Positions 47,031 to 56,377 of a stretch of DNA of 64,000 bases are shown here, in pieces; positions within the stretch are counted from its first letter, which is position 1; each line of letters begins with the position of its first letter. A program made the position numbers and the translations under genes. Below the pieces are notes generated by a model. It was not told where the DNA came from. It ran no database searches and saw only the letters and a program-made list of their open reading frames with translations. The DNA is from Planifilum fulgidum (lineage in GTDB: Bacteria > Bacillota > Bacilli > Thermoactinomycetales > DSM-44946), in assembly GCF_900113175.1 (NCBI RefSeq), contig NZ_FOOK01000002.1, positions 136,565 to 200,564 on the forward strand, read 5' to 3'.

Positions 47031-47569
47031 GGGACCACACCGCCTTCCTGGTATTCGGACAACCACTCCTGCAGTTTTTTCCTCGCGCGGAACAAATGGG
47101 ATTTCACCGTGTTCAGCGGAACATCCATGGCCTCGGCGATTTCCTCGTAACTGAAATCATGGACATATCTCAGCACGATGGCCGTCTGCTGGGGCGGCGG
47201 AAGTTTCCGGAGTGCCTGCTGAAGATCCATCGCCACGCCGGGCCGTTCCACGGCGCTCCCCGCTTTGGGATCCGCCGGATTGATCCCCTCCGGATAAGGG
47301 ATTTCCCGTTTTTTTCTGCGGAAATGGTCGATGCAGATGTTGGCGACGATCCGCTGTGCCCAGGTTTCAAACCGGGACTTTCCTTTGTAGGAGGAAAGCC
47401 GGTTATAGATGCGCAGCAGCGCCTCCTGGGTCGCGTCAAGGGCGTCGTGCTCGTTTCCGAGCAGGTAGTATGCCGTACGGTACACCGCCGCCTCCACCTC
47501 CCGCAGCAACCGGATGCACGCTTCCCGGTCACCGGCCTGCGCCCGTTTCACCCACTCCGGTTCGACCAA
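47027..47569 (-). CDS. ECF-type RNA polymerase sigma factor
   Basis: A 180-residue sigma-70-like factor with region 2 ('YRTAYYLLGNEHDALDATQEALLRIYNRLSSYKGKSRFETWAQRIVANICIDHFRR') and region 4 ('LPPPQQTAIVLRYVHDFSYEEIAEAMDVPLNTVKSHLFRARKKL'). It resembles the SigW/RpoE type that serves envelope stress. The TTG at 47569 is used because GGAGG lies 7 bases upstream. TACAAT with upstream TGTGG (47645-47652) is a plausible extended -10. The partner anti-sigma is directly downstream. Confidence 0.92.
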   Translation of the reverse strand: MVEPEWVKRAQAGDREACIRLLREVEAAVYRTAYYLLGNEHDALDATQEALLRIYNRLSSYKGKSRFETWAQRIVANICIDHFRRKKREIPYPEGINPADPKAGSAVERPGVAMDLQQALRKLPPPQQTAIVLRYVHDFSYEEIAEAMDVPLNTVKSHLFRARKKLQEWLSEYQEGGVVP

Positions 47570-47707
47570 TCCGATCCCTCCTGCCCCTTAGACGTATTCC
47601 GCCTACCCGATTGTTGCGGCGCACAACCCATAGGCAGTGATTTCATTGTACCACAAGACGCGGCGACATGACGGCGATCCGGGATGCCGGACCTTCACGC
47701 ACAAAAA

Positions 47708-47736
47708 TTGACAATATTGACTCCCAGTTATATACT
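47708..47736 (+). promoter_or_regulatory. Strong sigma-A promoter of the ridA-like/dinB-like pair
   Basis: TTGACA (47708-47713) is perfect and TATACT (47731-47736) has one mismatch, with a 17-base spacer. The first gene starts 42 bases downstream at 47778. Confidence 0.85.
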
Positions 47737-47777
47737 TGACTGGCATGTCTCAACCTTTCAGGCGGGAGGGAAACGCA

Positions 47778-48194
47778 ATGAAAGTGACCCGAAAAAATCC
47801 CGAAACCGTGGCGCCTCCCATCGGCACCTACACTCATCTCACCGTCGTGCCCCGGGGAGCCGATCTGCTCGTTCTTTCAGGCCAAGTGGGAAATGACCCC
47901 GAGGGGAACTTTCCGGACGATGTCGAATCCCAGTTTCAAAACGCCCTGGACAATGTGCGGCGCATCTTGGAGAGCGAAGGTGTCACCGTCGACCATATCA
48001 TCAAACTCAACGTCTGGCTGACCGAACCCATCGATTGGAGCCGCTTCAGGGAGATTTTCGGCCGGTTCCACGGAGGAACGCCCCCGGCGATGACCCTGGG
48101 CTTCGTCTCCTCCCTGGCCCGTCCCTTCCTCAAGGTGGAAGTGGAGGCGTGGGCGGCAAGGTGGGAAACCGCAAGCAGCAAGGATGAAGGCTGA
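47778..48194 (+). CDS. RidA/YjgF-fold protein lacking the catalytic arginine
   Basis: A 138-residue YjgF/Rid-fold protein ('PPIGTYTHLTVVPRGADLLVLSGQVGND', 'VTVDHIIKLNVWLTEPIDWSRFREIFGRFHGG', 'LKVEVEAWA'). In RidA the deaminase acts on enamine/imine intermediates through Arg105 of the 'PARS' motif; here the same place reads PPAM, with Met105. It should therefore not be a standard RidA deaminase and may belong to one of the other Rid subfamilies. ATG 47778 has GGGAGGGAAACGCA upstream. A dinB-like gene follows after 8 bp. Confidence 0.85.
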   Translation: MKVTRKNPETVAPPIGTYTHLTVVPRGADLLVLSGQVGNDPEGNFPDDVESQFQNALDNVRRILESEGVTVDHIIKLNVWLTEPIDWSRFREIFGRFHGGTPPAMTLGFVSSLARPFLKVEVEAWAARWETASSKDEG

Positions 48195-48202
48195 CAGAGG
48201 CG

Positions 48203-48706
48203 ATGTCCGTGTCCTATGAGAGCGTGCTCATCTATTTCCGGAAGATGAACGATTTTGTGCAGTCCTTGAAAGGGATCCCGGAAAGGTGGTGGCTGATGCC
48301 GATTGCCGAGGGAAAGTGGTCTCCGGGGGAAATCATCGCCCATTTGATTGAGTGGGACCGGTTCCTGCTGGACGAACGGCTGAACCGGCTCCGGCCCGGC
48401 AAGACGGTGCCCCCCGCCTCGGTAGAGGCGGACGAACTAAACGCACGGGCCGCCCGATGGGCTCGGGAAGAGGCCTCCCGGGAGGAAGTGCTGGCCGCCT
48501 TCCATCACACCCGCACGCGTTTGCTCAAGCGCCTGGAATCGGTTCCCGGAACAGACCGGGACGCCCCCTTCTTCATCGGGAACCGCTCCCTGACACTGAC
48601 GGATTATCTAAAAGGGTTGGCCGACCACGATGAACATCATCGAAAACAAATTGAAGCCTTTCTCCACACACGCGACGGATCGCGGAATGGCCCTGCATCC
48701 GAATAG
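48203..48706 (+). CDS. DinB-like protein
   Basis: A 167-residue four-helix-bundle protein of the DinB/YfiT superfamily. The metal-binding histidines are visible in 'GEIIAHLIEWDRFLLDERL' and 'LADHDEHHRKQIEAF'. Members are thiol S-transferases or uncharacterised, and not DNA polymerases despite the name. It lies 8 bp after the RidA-like gene and before a strong terminator, so the two form one transcript; whether they share a pathway is unknown. Confidence 0.85.
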   Translation: MSVSYESVLIYFRKMNDFVQSLKGIPERWWLMPIAEGKWSPGEIIAHLIEWDRFLLDERLNRLRPGKTVPPASVEADELNARAARWAREEASREEVLAAFHHTRTRLLKRLESVPGTDRDAPFFIGNRSLTLTDYLKGLADHDEHHRKQIEAFLHTRDGSRNGPASE

Positions 48707-48750
48707 CGCGAGGGTTTCGGTTGCAAACTCGCACAAGGGCTGTGAAGTTT

Positions 48751-48784
48751 CCCGGGTCGATGGAGAACGACCCGGGGGTTTTCC
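48751..48784 (+). terminator. Terminator after the dinB-like gene
   Basis: A 9-bp perfect stem CCCGGGTCG / CGACCCGGG (48751-48759 and 48768-48776) followed by GGTTTTCCC on the plus strand. It separates this unit from the convergent small gene at 48796. Confidence 0.75.
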
Positions 48785-48795
48785 CTTCCAAAACT

Positions 48796-48993
48796 TCACC
48801 CGCTTTCCTTCTCCTTTCCCGACCACAGCTTCAGCATCTGCTCCCTTCTCATGTTCTCCTTGATGTTTCCCAACTGAATTTGTATGCGCTCCAGGGTTTC
48901 GCTGATGCTTTTCAAGTGGGAAGCGATCTTCTCCATGCAGCGAATGAACCAAACGGTGTAAATCAAACCGATGATCAAGGCGATGAATTCCAC
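48796..48993 (-). CDS. Small membrane-anchored coiled-coil protein (65 aa)
   Basis: A 65-residue protein with an N-terminal membrane helix ('MEFIALIIGLIYTVWFI') and a following amphipathic coiled coil ('IASHLKSISETLERIQIQLGNIKENMRREQML'). No family is recognised. Its ATG lies inside the end of comEC (overlap of 19 bp), behind GAGGAGGGTGTGCTGTG, so it is probably translated from the comEC message. A role in DNA uptake is possible from position only. Confidence 0.6.
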   Translation of the reverse strand: MEFIALIIGLIYTVWFIRCMEKIASHLKSISETLERIQIQLGNIKENMRREQMLKLWSGKEKESG

Positions 48994-51596
48994 AGCACAC
49001 CCTCCTCATCCGTGACGCCCTTTTCCTTTCCCGACGCCAGCATCGTTTCCACCCGCATCCTCCCCGAAGAGTCGATCCGCACCGTCACGGCCCCGTGCCG
49101 GTCCGTCCGCCAGACCCGGGTGCCCTGCTCCTTCAGCCGCTGGAGCACTTCCGGCGCCGGATGGCCGAAACGGTTGTTTTCCCCCACGGAGATCACGGCA
49201 TGGGCGGGCCGCGTCTCCTTCAGCCAGGCGGGATGGGTGGATGTGCGGCTCCCGTGGTGGGCCACCTTCAGCCAGTCCACCGGCGGCAGATCCCAGGCGG
49301 CGGCGATTTCCCGCTCCGCCCGCTCCTCGATGTCCCCGGTCATCAGCACCGTCCGCCCGTAGGCGTAAAGGAGAAAGACGACGGAATCATCATTGGTCGC
49401 CTCCCCGGTCGAAACCTCTCGCCCGGGATGGAGAAACTGCCAGGCGACTCCGGGCTCCAGGGATCCGCCGCTTCCCCGAGGAGCCGTGTACACCTCCGCT
49501 CCCCGATCCGCAAGGAGCCGCATCAACCGCCGCTCCACTTCGGAACCCGGCGGGTGGGGATTGCGGATCACCCGTCGCACCGGAAAGCGCTCGACCACCG
49601 CCGCAAGTCCCCCCACATGGTCGGCGTCGCCGTGGGTGATCACCAGGTAATCGATTCTCCGGATGCCCCGGTATTTTAGATAGGGAATCACCACATCCCG
49701 GCCCGTGTCATGTTCCTTCCGCCGCCTTTGCCAATCCTGCCGGGGAACCGGAAGGGTCCCTCCCCCGTCCACCAGGATCACCTGTCCGCCGGGGGTCTCG
49801 ATGACGGCGCAGTCTCCCTGCCCCACATCCAGAAACGCGATCCGCACCTCCCGCTCCCGCGCCAAGGCCTCCGGCGACCAGGCGAAGGCGACGAGGCCGA
49901 GCATCAAAAGCAGAAAAGCGGTCCGGTGCAGGGCCCTCCTGCGCACTTCCCCCGTCCAGGCGAACAATCCCTGAAAACAAACCGCGGCATAGGCCGCCAG
50001 CCACCAGACCGGCGGCGGCGCCCAGGCCGGATGCGCCCCATTCCATCGCGCAAGGAAGTCGGTCCCCCGCAACAGCGCCGACAGCACGGAAGAGGACAAA
50101 AACGCCGGAAAAAAGGCCAATCCCTCGTGCACCGCCCCCAGCGCCAGGGCGAGCATCGCCAGGGGGATGACCAGCAGGCTGACAACCGGAACGGCCGCCA
50201 GGTTGACCGCCCAGGAGAGGAAGGAAAACTCGTAAAAATGGTAAATGATCAGGGGAAACGAGGCCAGCTGGGCGACCAGCGTGACGGCGGCGAGCTGGTT
50301 GAGCCATGCCCAGGGAAAGGGCATGATCCGGGAAACGGGACCTGCCGCCACCAGCAGGGCCAGGGTGACGGCGAAGGAGAGCTGAAATCCCGGTTGAAAC
50401 AGCATGTAGGGATTCCAGGCCAGAAGCGCCCAGGCCGCCACCGCCAAAAAGGTGAGGCCGTCCCTAAAGCGGCGGAGAATCACCGCCAGAAGGGCAAGGC
50501 CCGCCATGATGGCCGCCCGGACCACCGGCGCTCCCGCCCCGGTCAGCAGCGCCACCAGCGGCAGAAGCAGGAGCACCGTCCCCGCCGCCTTTTCCCGGGT
50601 CAGGCCGATTCCCTTCAACAGCCCGTAGATCGCGCCCACAAACACCCCGACGTGCAGGCCGGAGATGGCCAAAAGATGCGCAAGGCCGAGGAGGGCGAAG
50701 TCCGCCTCCGCGTCCGGCGGAACGGCTTCCCGCTCCCCCAGGATCATTCCGCGCACCAGGCCGGCGATCTCCTCCGGGTAAAGGGCCTCCAACCGCTCCC
50801 CCAACCATCGGCGCAGATCGTCGATGTCCGCCCGGAGGTCCAAAGAGGCATCCGAAACCGCCTGAACCCGCGACAGGCCGTCGATCCGGGCCGTCCAATG
50901 GATCCCCTGCATGTAAAGATAACGGCGGTAATCAAAGCCCCCCGGGTTGCGGGCGGGAGAGGGGCGTTCCAGGATGGCGGACGCCGAAAGCTCCATCCCC
51001 CTCTTCCACTTCCGGGCCAACTCCTGCTCCCGGGCGCTGCGCAGCGTCACCCGGGCCGCCACCCGTTCTCCGGGGAGCGAAAGGGGACGCTGCCCCTCGA
51101 GGGCCAGGAAGCGCACCTCCAGGGTGAAGCGCAGCCGATCCCCGTCCACCTCCGGCGCCGATGCGATCCGTCCGCCGACCTGCGCCCGCACTTCCCCCGC
51201 ATCCGCCGGAACCGCCTCGGCAATCGCCGAGCGGTTTCCCTCCTCCGTCCAACTCAGGTGGGCTCCGCCGGCGAAGAAGCCGACAAAAAACAGAAAAAGG
51301 GGCAGCAAGCGCCGGAAATAGCGGTGTTCCAGCCATCCGGCCGCAGCCATGAAAACCGACGCCCCCGCCCAGAGGCGCCAGTCTCCGGACGTCTTCGCCG
51401 CCAGAGCGATTCCGAAAATCCATCCCGAGACGAAGACCACCAAGGGACGCCGCACTTGCCATCCCACCCGCCGAAGTTGAGATAGGGTTCGACAAAAAGG
51501 AACAAAATTCCTCCCTTTCCATCGACGGCGCACAAGCCAACGCGCTCCCCCACCCCCCGGCGGCACCGCGGACTTCCTGCCCGGATGCATGCGCAC
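48975..51596 (-). CDS. comEC: ComEC/Rec2 DNA-uptake channel
   Basis: The large membrane protein carries the three ComEC parts: an N-terminal helix pair with the external OB-like DUF4131 segment, the competence helix bundle ('YPEEIAGLVRGMILGE' and 'LLAISGLHVGVFVGAIYGLLK'), and a C-terminal metallo-beta-lactamase-like domain ('FLDVGQGDCAVIETPGGQVILVDGGG', 'YLVITHGDADHVGG', 'VAHHGS'). It forms the channel for single-stranded DNA during transformation. The start is uncertain: the 873-residue frame is given, but a GTG at 51467 would give a more usual 830 residues and neither start has a clear ribosome binding site. Confidence 0.92.
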   Translation of the reverse strand: MRMHPGRKSAVPPGGGGARWLVRRRWKGRNFVPFCRTLSQLRRVGWQVRRPLVVFVSGWIFGIALAAKTSGDWRLWAGASVFMAAAGWLEHRYFRRLLPLFLFFVGFFAGGAHLSWTEEGNRSAIAEAVPADAGEVRAQVGGRIASAPEVDGDRLRFTLEVRFLALEGQRPLSLPGERVAARVTLRSAREQELARKWKRGMELSASAILERPSPARNPGGFDYRRYLYMQGIHWTARIDGLSRVQAVSDASLDLRADIDDLRRWLGERLEALYPEEIAGLVRGMILGEREAVPPDAEADFALLGLAHLLAISGLHVGVFVGAIYGLLKGIGLTREKAAGTVLLLLPLVALLTGAGAPVVRAAIMAGLALLAVILRRFRDGLTFLAVAAWALLAWNPYMLFQPGFQLSFAVTLALLVAAGPVSRIMPFPWAWLNQLAAVTLVAQLASFPLIIYHFYEFSFLSWAVNLAAVPVVSLLVIPLAMLALALGAVHEGLAFFPAFLSSSVLSALLRGTDFLARWNGAHPAWAPPPVWWLAAYAAVCFQGLFAWTGEVRRRALHRTAFLLLMLGLVAFAWSPEALAREREVRIAFLDVGQGDCAVIETPGGQVILVDGGGTLPVPRQDWQRRRKEHDTGRDVVIPYLKYRGIRRIDYLVITHGDADHVGGLAAVVERFPVRRVIRNPHPPGSEVERRLMRLLADRGAEVYTAPRGSGGSLEPGVAWQFLHPGREVSTGEATNDDSVVFLLYAYGRTVLMTGDIEERAEREIAAAWDLPPVDWLKVAHHGSRTSTHPAWLKETRPAHAVISVGENNRFGHPAPEVLQRLKEQGTRVWRTDRHGAVTVRIDSSGRMRVETMLASGKEKGVTDEEGVLWNSSP

Positions 51597-51657
51597 CGCT
51601 TTCGGAAATCAAAATCAAACGGGGACCGGAACGTGCGTTCCGCATCCCCGCAATCCC

Positions 51658-52905
51658 TTATGCGCTCCGGGAAGAGATCTCCCCCCCGACCGCTCCCTTC
51701 CTCCAGAGGAGCAGGTAAAGAACGACGACGGGGGCCAAAATGACGCCGGAAGCGATCAATCCGGCGGAAACGGTGCCCTTCCACACCACCGCTCCGACCA
51801 GGGGGCCTCCGAAGATCTCCCCCAGGGAATTCACCTGCCCCTGGGTGGACAGGATGGTGGCCCGCCGGCGGGAGTCCCGGATTTGTTCGTTGAGCCACGC
51901 GCTGTAGATCGGCTCGTTGGTTTTCCGCAGGACGGCGGCGGCCCAATAGGCCGCCAGGGCGATCCACCACTCGCCGGCCAGGGCAAAGACGACAATCGCC
52001 AAAACCAGCAATCCGTTCAGCATCAGGAGCACCCACACCTTTTCCAGGCGCCCCGTCCGCTCCAGCCGGCGACGGATGCCCTCGACGGCCAAAATGTTCA
52101 TCACCAAGGCCCCGGCGTTGATCAAGCCGATCCAGACCACTTCGTTCAGATTGCCGATCCCCGGCAGGGTCACGTTTTCCAGCAAGTGAAGGGTCCACAG
52201 GCGGTCAAACCCCTCGCTGTACAGACCGGTGAGCAGGCTGATCAAAAGGGCGGCCTTCAGAAGGGGACTCCTCCGCATCGTCCATAGCCCCGTTTTGAAG
52301 GTGTCCCAGGCCGATCGCCAGGGGTTGTGGCGCAGGGCCGGGGAGGGGGCGAAGCCGGTTTCGGGAAACGCGAGGGCCGCAACGGGGGAGAGCCCGATCA
52401 GCAACAGGCCGGACAAAATAAGCGGCAGGTTCAACGCGACATTGGCCAGCAAAACGCCGGCCAGCATCCCCAAAAGGGAAAACATCTGGCCGATCTGGGT
52501 TCCCCTTAGAAACACCCCCTCCAGCCGCTTCGTCTTCAGCTCGTCGGCGATCCAGGCCTGATCCGCCCCGCTCAGAAAGGTGTACCCCACCCCCCACAGC
52601 ACCTGGGCCGCCAGCACGGCGACAAACAGGGGAACCACCCCTTGCAGCAAAAACCCGCATCCCACCATGAGAAGCCCGATCGCCATGGACCGCTTCCGGC
52701 TGTACAGGTCCGCCACAACCCCCGTGGGAATCTCGAAGAGGAAGACGGACAGCTCCAGGGCAAAACCGGTCATCAGCAGCTGAAAGGCATCCATCTCGAC
52801 GGTCCGAATGTAATAGACGCCGGCCGCCGTCGACATCAGCGCCATGGAAAGGGCGACGACGGCGCAATACAAAAGGTACATCCGATAGGCAAACGCATTC
52901 TTCAT
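51658..52905 (-). CDS. MFS transporter
   Basis: A 415-residue major facilitator with about twelve helices. 'EIPTGVVADLYSRKRSMAIG' after helix 2 matches the conserved MFS loop motif, and 'GADQAWIADELK' is a common feature of the multidrug-like 'MFS_1' group. The substrate is unknown. ATG 52905 is chosen because CAGGAGGGGG lies 8 bases upstream; longer frames lack a site. It follows comEC's direction with a 60-bp gap, so read-through is possible. Confidence 0.85.
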   Translation of the reverse strand: MKNAFAYRMYLLYCAVVALSMALMSTAAGVYYIRTVEMDAFQLLMTGFALELSVFLFEIPTGVVADLYSRKRSMAIGLLMVGCGFLLQGVVPLFVAVLAAQVLWGVGYTFLSGADQAWIADELKTKRLEGVFLRGTQIGQMFSLLGMLAGVLLANVALNLPLILSGLLLIGLSPVAALAFPETGFAPSPALRHNPWRSAWDTFKTGLWTMRRSPLLKAALLISLLTGLYSEGFDRLWTLHLLENVTLPGIGNLNEVVWIGLINAGALVMNILAVEGIRRRLERTGRLEKVWVLLMLNGLLVLAIVVFALAGEWWIALAAYWAAAVLRKTNEPIYSAWLNEQIRDSRRRATILSTQGQVNSLGEIFGGPLVGAVVWKGTVSAGLIASGVILAPVVVLYLLLWRKGAVGGEISSRSA

Positions 52906-53264
52906 CCGGAAATCCCCCTCCTGGTGCTTTCCGAACACGAGGGCGATTTCCATCCCAATACAAAAGGGCACGGACGAACCGGTGTTCATCCATGCCCCGA
53001 CCGTCAGCCATCAACCGGAAAGGCATTCGGCAACGGTTTTTTCCATCGGAAGGGAGATGGGAAATGCCACCGTGTTCATCGCAAATCGGAAAAAAGGCAT
53101 GGGAAAGAAACCTGACCTGCGCCAGGTTTTTCCGCTCCTGTTCACTCGTTCTCGGTGTTTAGTGACAGAACACGGTGGGCAAAGACAATCCCCTCATTTC
53201 AAAACACAGTTGATATTATCATACACTCCAAACGTTCTTCCGGCAAGGGAAAAAGCGCCGCCCT
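52906..53264. other. Intergenic region with promoter and long leader before the MFS gene
   Basis: No gene can be supported. On the minus strand TTGCCG (53241-53246) and TATGAT (53218-53223), 17 bases apart, form a likely promoter that would give the MFS gene a leader of about 300 bases. The leader has a short 22-codon frame starting MNTVAFPIS, but with no clear ribosome binding site. No known riboswitch pattern was recognised. Confidence 0.45.
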
Positions 53265-53951
53265 TCACCCTCCGGCCTCCAAATCCACCGGCAGCTCCTC
53301 CTCCAGAACAACCTCTTCCGCCCGGACGCGGCATTTGTAGGCCCGGACCAGCACCCCGCCCTCCGCCGCTTCCCTCAGCTTCCGGGCAAAGGCCGGGTCC
53401 CTTTGGGCAAAGGGCTCAAAGCGCGTCGCATTCCCCATCAAAGCGACAAAAACGACGGCGGAGCAGGCTCCGCTTTTTCTTAGCCGAATCAGCTCGTCCA
53501 GGTGGCGCCTCCCCCGCTCCGTCGGTGCATCGGGAAAGCGGGCGATCCCATCCTCCTCGTAGGTGACGCCCTTCACTTCCACCCAAGTGCTGCCGCCGAT
53601 CAAAAAATCCATCCGGCTCCCCTGCCGGCGCACTTCTCCCCGAACCTCCCCGGACAGCCAATCGACGGCTCCCTTTTTCACCGCTTCCGCAAACACCCGG
53701 TTGGCCCAGGCGGAAACGATGCAGAACCAGTGTTCCCTTTTCCGGACAAAGGCCAGGCTGTACCGGGTTTTCCGACGGGGGTTGTCCGACTCAAGAAGCA
53801 TCACCTCGGCACCGGGCAGCAGCAATTCCTTCAGCCTTCCCGTATTGGGAACGTGGACCCGTTCCACCCGATCCCCGAGACGGACCAGCGCTTCAAAGCG
53901 ATTGGGACGCTCCAGAAAAACGGCCGGAACCTTTTTTCCTTGGACAATCAT
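53265..53951 (-). CDS. sfsA: SfsA family protein (sugar fermentation stimulation protein)
   Basis: A 228-residue SfsA protein: 'VFLERPNRFEALVRLGDRVERVHVPNTGRLKELLLPGAEVMLL', 'DFLIGGSTWVEVKGVTY' (a nuclease-like DxExK arrangement), and 'GRRHLDELIRLRKSGACSAVVFVALMGNATRFEPFAQRDPAFA'. The fold is that of a restriction-like nuclease with an OB domain; the real function is unsettled. ATG 53951 has AGAAGGGGGATAAGG upstream. No neighbour suggests a role. Confidence 0.92.
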   Translation of the reverse strand: MIVQGKKVPAVFLERPNRFEALVRLGDRVERVHVPNTGRLKELLLPGAEVMLLESDNPRRKTRYSLAFVRKREHWFCIVSAWANRVFAEAVKKGAVDWLSGEVRGEVRRQGSRMDFLIGGSTWVEVKGVTYEEDGIARFPDAPTERGRRHLDELIRLRKSGACSAVVFVALMGNATRFEPFAQRDPAFARKLREAAEGGVLVRAYKCRVRAEEVVLEEELPVDLEAGG

Positions 53952-54060
53952 CCTTATCCCCCTTCTTCCACGGGCCCGAAGGAACAAAAGAAAACCGCCC
54001 CGGCCGAAACCTCAACCGGTGCGGAAACAACCTTTTTCCCGTCCGATCCGCGAAGAGGCG

Positions 54061-55566
54061 TCAAAGTCCGTACAGCTCCCCGTACTTCGACCGGAGATAA
54101 CGCATGTAGGGCTCGATGGTCATCGGGCCGCCGGTGATCCGTTCCACCAGCTCCGCGGCGGTGAACTTCGACCCGTGCCGGTAGATGTTTTCGGTCAGCC
54201 AGCGGCGCAAGGTCCCGAATTCTCCCCGCTCCATTTCGGAAGGAATTTCCGGATGGGCTTTGAGAGCCGCTTCATAAAAGAGACCGCTCAGGACGTTGCC
54301 CAGGGTGTATCCCTGAAACATCCCGCCGATCATTTCCTGGTACCAGTGCATATCCTGAAGGACGCCGGTCCTGTCGTCAGGCGGCTCGATTCCCAGGTCG
54401 GCCTTCATCCGCTCCCGCCACGCCTCCGGCAGGTCCCGGACCGCAAGCCGCCCCTCCAGGAGATCCAGCTCGAAATCGAAGCGCATGATCACGTGCAGAT
54501 TGTAGGTCACCTCATCGGCATCGGTCCGAATGAGGGAGCGCTCCACCTTGTTGATGGCCCGGTAGAAGGTGTCCAGATCGACGGAGCCCAATTCGCCGGG
54601 GAAAACCTTCTGAAGGCGGGGATAAAAGTAGTTCCAGAATTCCCGGCTTCTTCCGACGATGTTTTCCCACAGCCGGGACTGGCTTTCGTGCACGCCGGAG
54701 GATGCGCCCTCCGCCAGGGGGGTTCCCTCGTAATCCCGGTTGATCCCCTGCTCATACATCGCGTGACCCGCCTCGTGGATGGTGCTGAACAGGGCCTCCC
54801 TCAGGTCATCTTCCTTCACCCGGGTGGTGATCCGCACATCTCCCAGGGAAAACTTGATCATGAAGGGATGCGCCGTCAGATCCTGCCGTCCCCGGTCCAG
54901 GTCGTAACCGAGGCGCTTGATTACCTCGAGGCCGAACGCCAGCTGTTTGTCCCGGGGAAAGGTTTGCCGGACGCAGGCATCCGAAACGGCGGGCTTTTCG
55001 GTGATCGCCTCCACCAGGGGGATGAGTTGCCGGCGCAGTTCGGCAAACAGAGGGCGAATCACGCTCACGGGCATGCCGGGATCGCTGAAATCGATGAGCG
55101 GATCGGCAATATGTTCATATCCCGGGAAGAATTCGGCGAGCCTCCGGCTGTACTCCAGGGTTTTCTCCAGATTGGGCCGGGCGACCTCGAAGTCGTTTTC
55201 CTCCCGGGCCCGCATCCACACTTGGTACGAATCGGACTGGTGCTTGTAAAACTCCGAAATGAAATCGGACGGGATCTTGACCGCCTTCTCATACTTCCGC
55301 CGCGTGGCCCGGATCAGTCCGGCCTCGTCGGAATCGGCCGGAAGCTCCTTTTCATACTCCCGCAGATCCTCCAGCAGCTGCCCTACGGCCGGATCCGTCA
55401 GCTTTTCGTGGGAAATCCTTCCCAGGGTCGCCAATTGGCGGGCCCGCGCCTCGCCGCCTCCCGAAGGCATGTAAGTGGCCTGGTCCCAAAACGCGAGGGA
55501 TAAAATGGCTTCCAAATCATTGATTTCCTGCACGCGCCTCCGCAGTTGCGCCAGTTTCTCTTTCAC
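54061..55566 (-). CDS. M32 metallocarboxypeptidase (Taq type)
   Basis: A 501-residue zinc carboxypeptidase of family M32 that removes C-terminal residues from peptides. The zinc motif is 'FSTIHEAGHAMYEQG' (HEAGH), followed by 'GASSGVHESQSRLWENIVGRS' supplying the third ligand. The protein is helical and cytosolic. GTG 55566 follows GTGGAGGAGGCATTCC; longer frames are not supported. It corresponds to Bacillus YpwA. It appears monocistronic. Confidence 0.94.
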   Translation of the reverse strand: MKEKLAQLRRRVQEINDLEAILSLAFWDQATYMPSGGGEARARQLATLGRISHEKLTDPAVGQLLEDLREYEKELPADSDEAGLIRATRRKYEKAVKIPSDFISEFYKHQSDSYQVWMRAREENDFEVARPNLEKTLEYSRRLAEFFPGYEHIADPLIDFSDPGMPVSVIRPLFAELRRQLIPLVEAITEKPAVSDACVRQTFPRDKQLAFGLEVIKRLGYDLDRGRQDLTAHPFMIKFSLGDVRITTRVKEDDLREALFSTIHEAGHAMYEQGINRDYEGTPLAEGASSGVHESQSRLWENIVGRSREFWNYFYPRLQKVFPGELGSVDLDTFYRAINKVERSLIRTDADEVTYNLHVIMRFDFELDLLEGRLAVRDLPEAWRERMKADLGIEPPDDRTGVLQDMHWYQEMIGGMFQGYTLGNVLSGLFYEAALKAHPEIPSEMERGEFGTLRRWLTENIYRHGSKFTAAELVERITGGPMTIEPYMRYLRSKYGELYGL

Positions 55567-55819
55567 GGAATGCCTCCTCCACTGCTTAAAGTCTGAAAGA
55601 AAAGTCCCGGGGATCTCCCGCAAAAAAGAATATGCGGAAAGCCCAGGGAAATTGTTCCGTGGCGGGAATTTCCCCTCTATCGCCGGGCAAGTCCCCGAGG
55701 GAAAGAAAATCCCCTTTCACAGGGGTTCCATCTCTAGTCTCTTTTCAACGGGGGTGAGAAAATCCCCTCTTCTCCCGCCCAATAAATCGGACGGAAGGAG
55801 CTAGGTGCGAATCGCCCCT

Positions 55820-56377
55820 TCACACCCGGGGCAGCGTGATTCCCCGCTGATGCTGGTATTTGCCCTGCTTGGCCCGGTATGAAACCTCGCAGGGTTCATC
55901 GCTCTCGAAGAAAAGAACCTGACACAAGCCCTCGTTGGCGTAAATCTTGGCGGGCAAAGGGGTGGTGTTGGAAATCTCCAGCGTGACGTATCCCTCCCAT
56001 CCCGGCTCAAAGGGGGTCACGTTGGTGATGATCCCGCAGCGGGCGTAAGTCGATTTTCCGACGCAGACGGCGAGAACGTTTTCCGGAATGCGGAAATATT
56101 CCACGGAACGGGCCAAGGCAAAGGAGTTGGGGGGGATGATGCACACATCTCCCTTGAAATCGACGAAGGAATTGGAATCGATGTTCTTCGGATCGATGAC
56201 GGTATGAAGGGCGTTGTGAAAAATCTTGAATTCGTCGGCGACGCGCAGATCATAGCCGTAACTGCTCAATCCGTAGCTGACGGCTTCTCCCTTGCCCACG
56301 TTCCGATCGACAAACGGCTCGATCATCCCGTGTTCCAGAGCCATCTTGCGGATCCACTTGTCCGATTTGATCGTCAT
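55820..56377 (-). CDS. dcd: dCTP deaminase
   Basis: The 185-residue trimeric enzyme deaminates dCTP to dUTP; some relatives also hydrolyse dUTP. It shows '[17 protein letters not shown]', 'VFKG'-like '[27 protein letters not shown]', '[34 protein letters not shown]' with the catalytic Arg and Glu, and '[14 protein letters not shown]'. It is monocistronic and the flanking 250-bp gaps show no other gene. Confidence 0.95.
   Translation of the reverse strand: MTIKSDKWIRKMALEHGMIEPFVDRNVGKGEAVSYGLSSYGYDLRVADEFKIFHNALHTVIDPKNIDSNSFVDFKGDVCIIPPNSFALARSVEYFRIPENVLAVCVGKSTYARCGIITNVTPFEPGWEGYVTLEISNTTPLPAKIYANEGLCQVLFFESDEPCEVSYRAKQGKYQHQRGITLPRV

Noticed and set aside
49710..51485. 591-codon plus-strand frame opposite comEC
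   Set aside because: Rich in Gln, Arg and Pro, no start signal, and comEC on the minus strand is clear.
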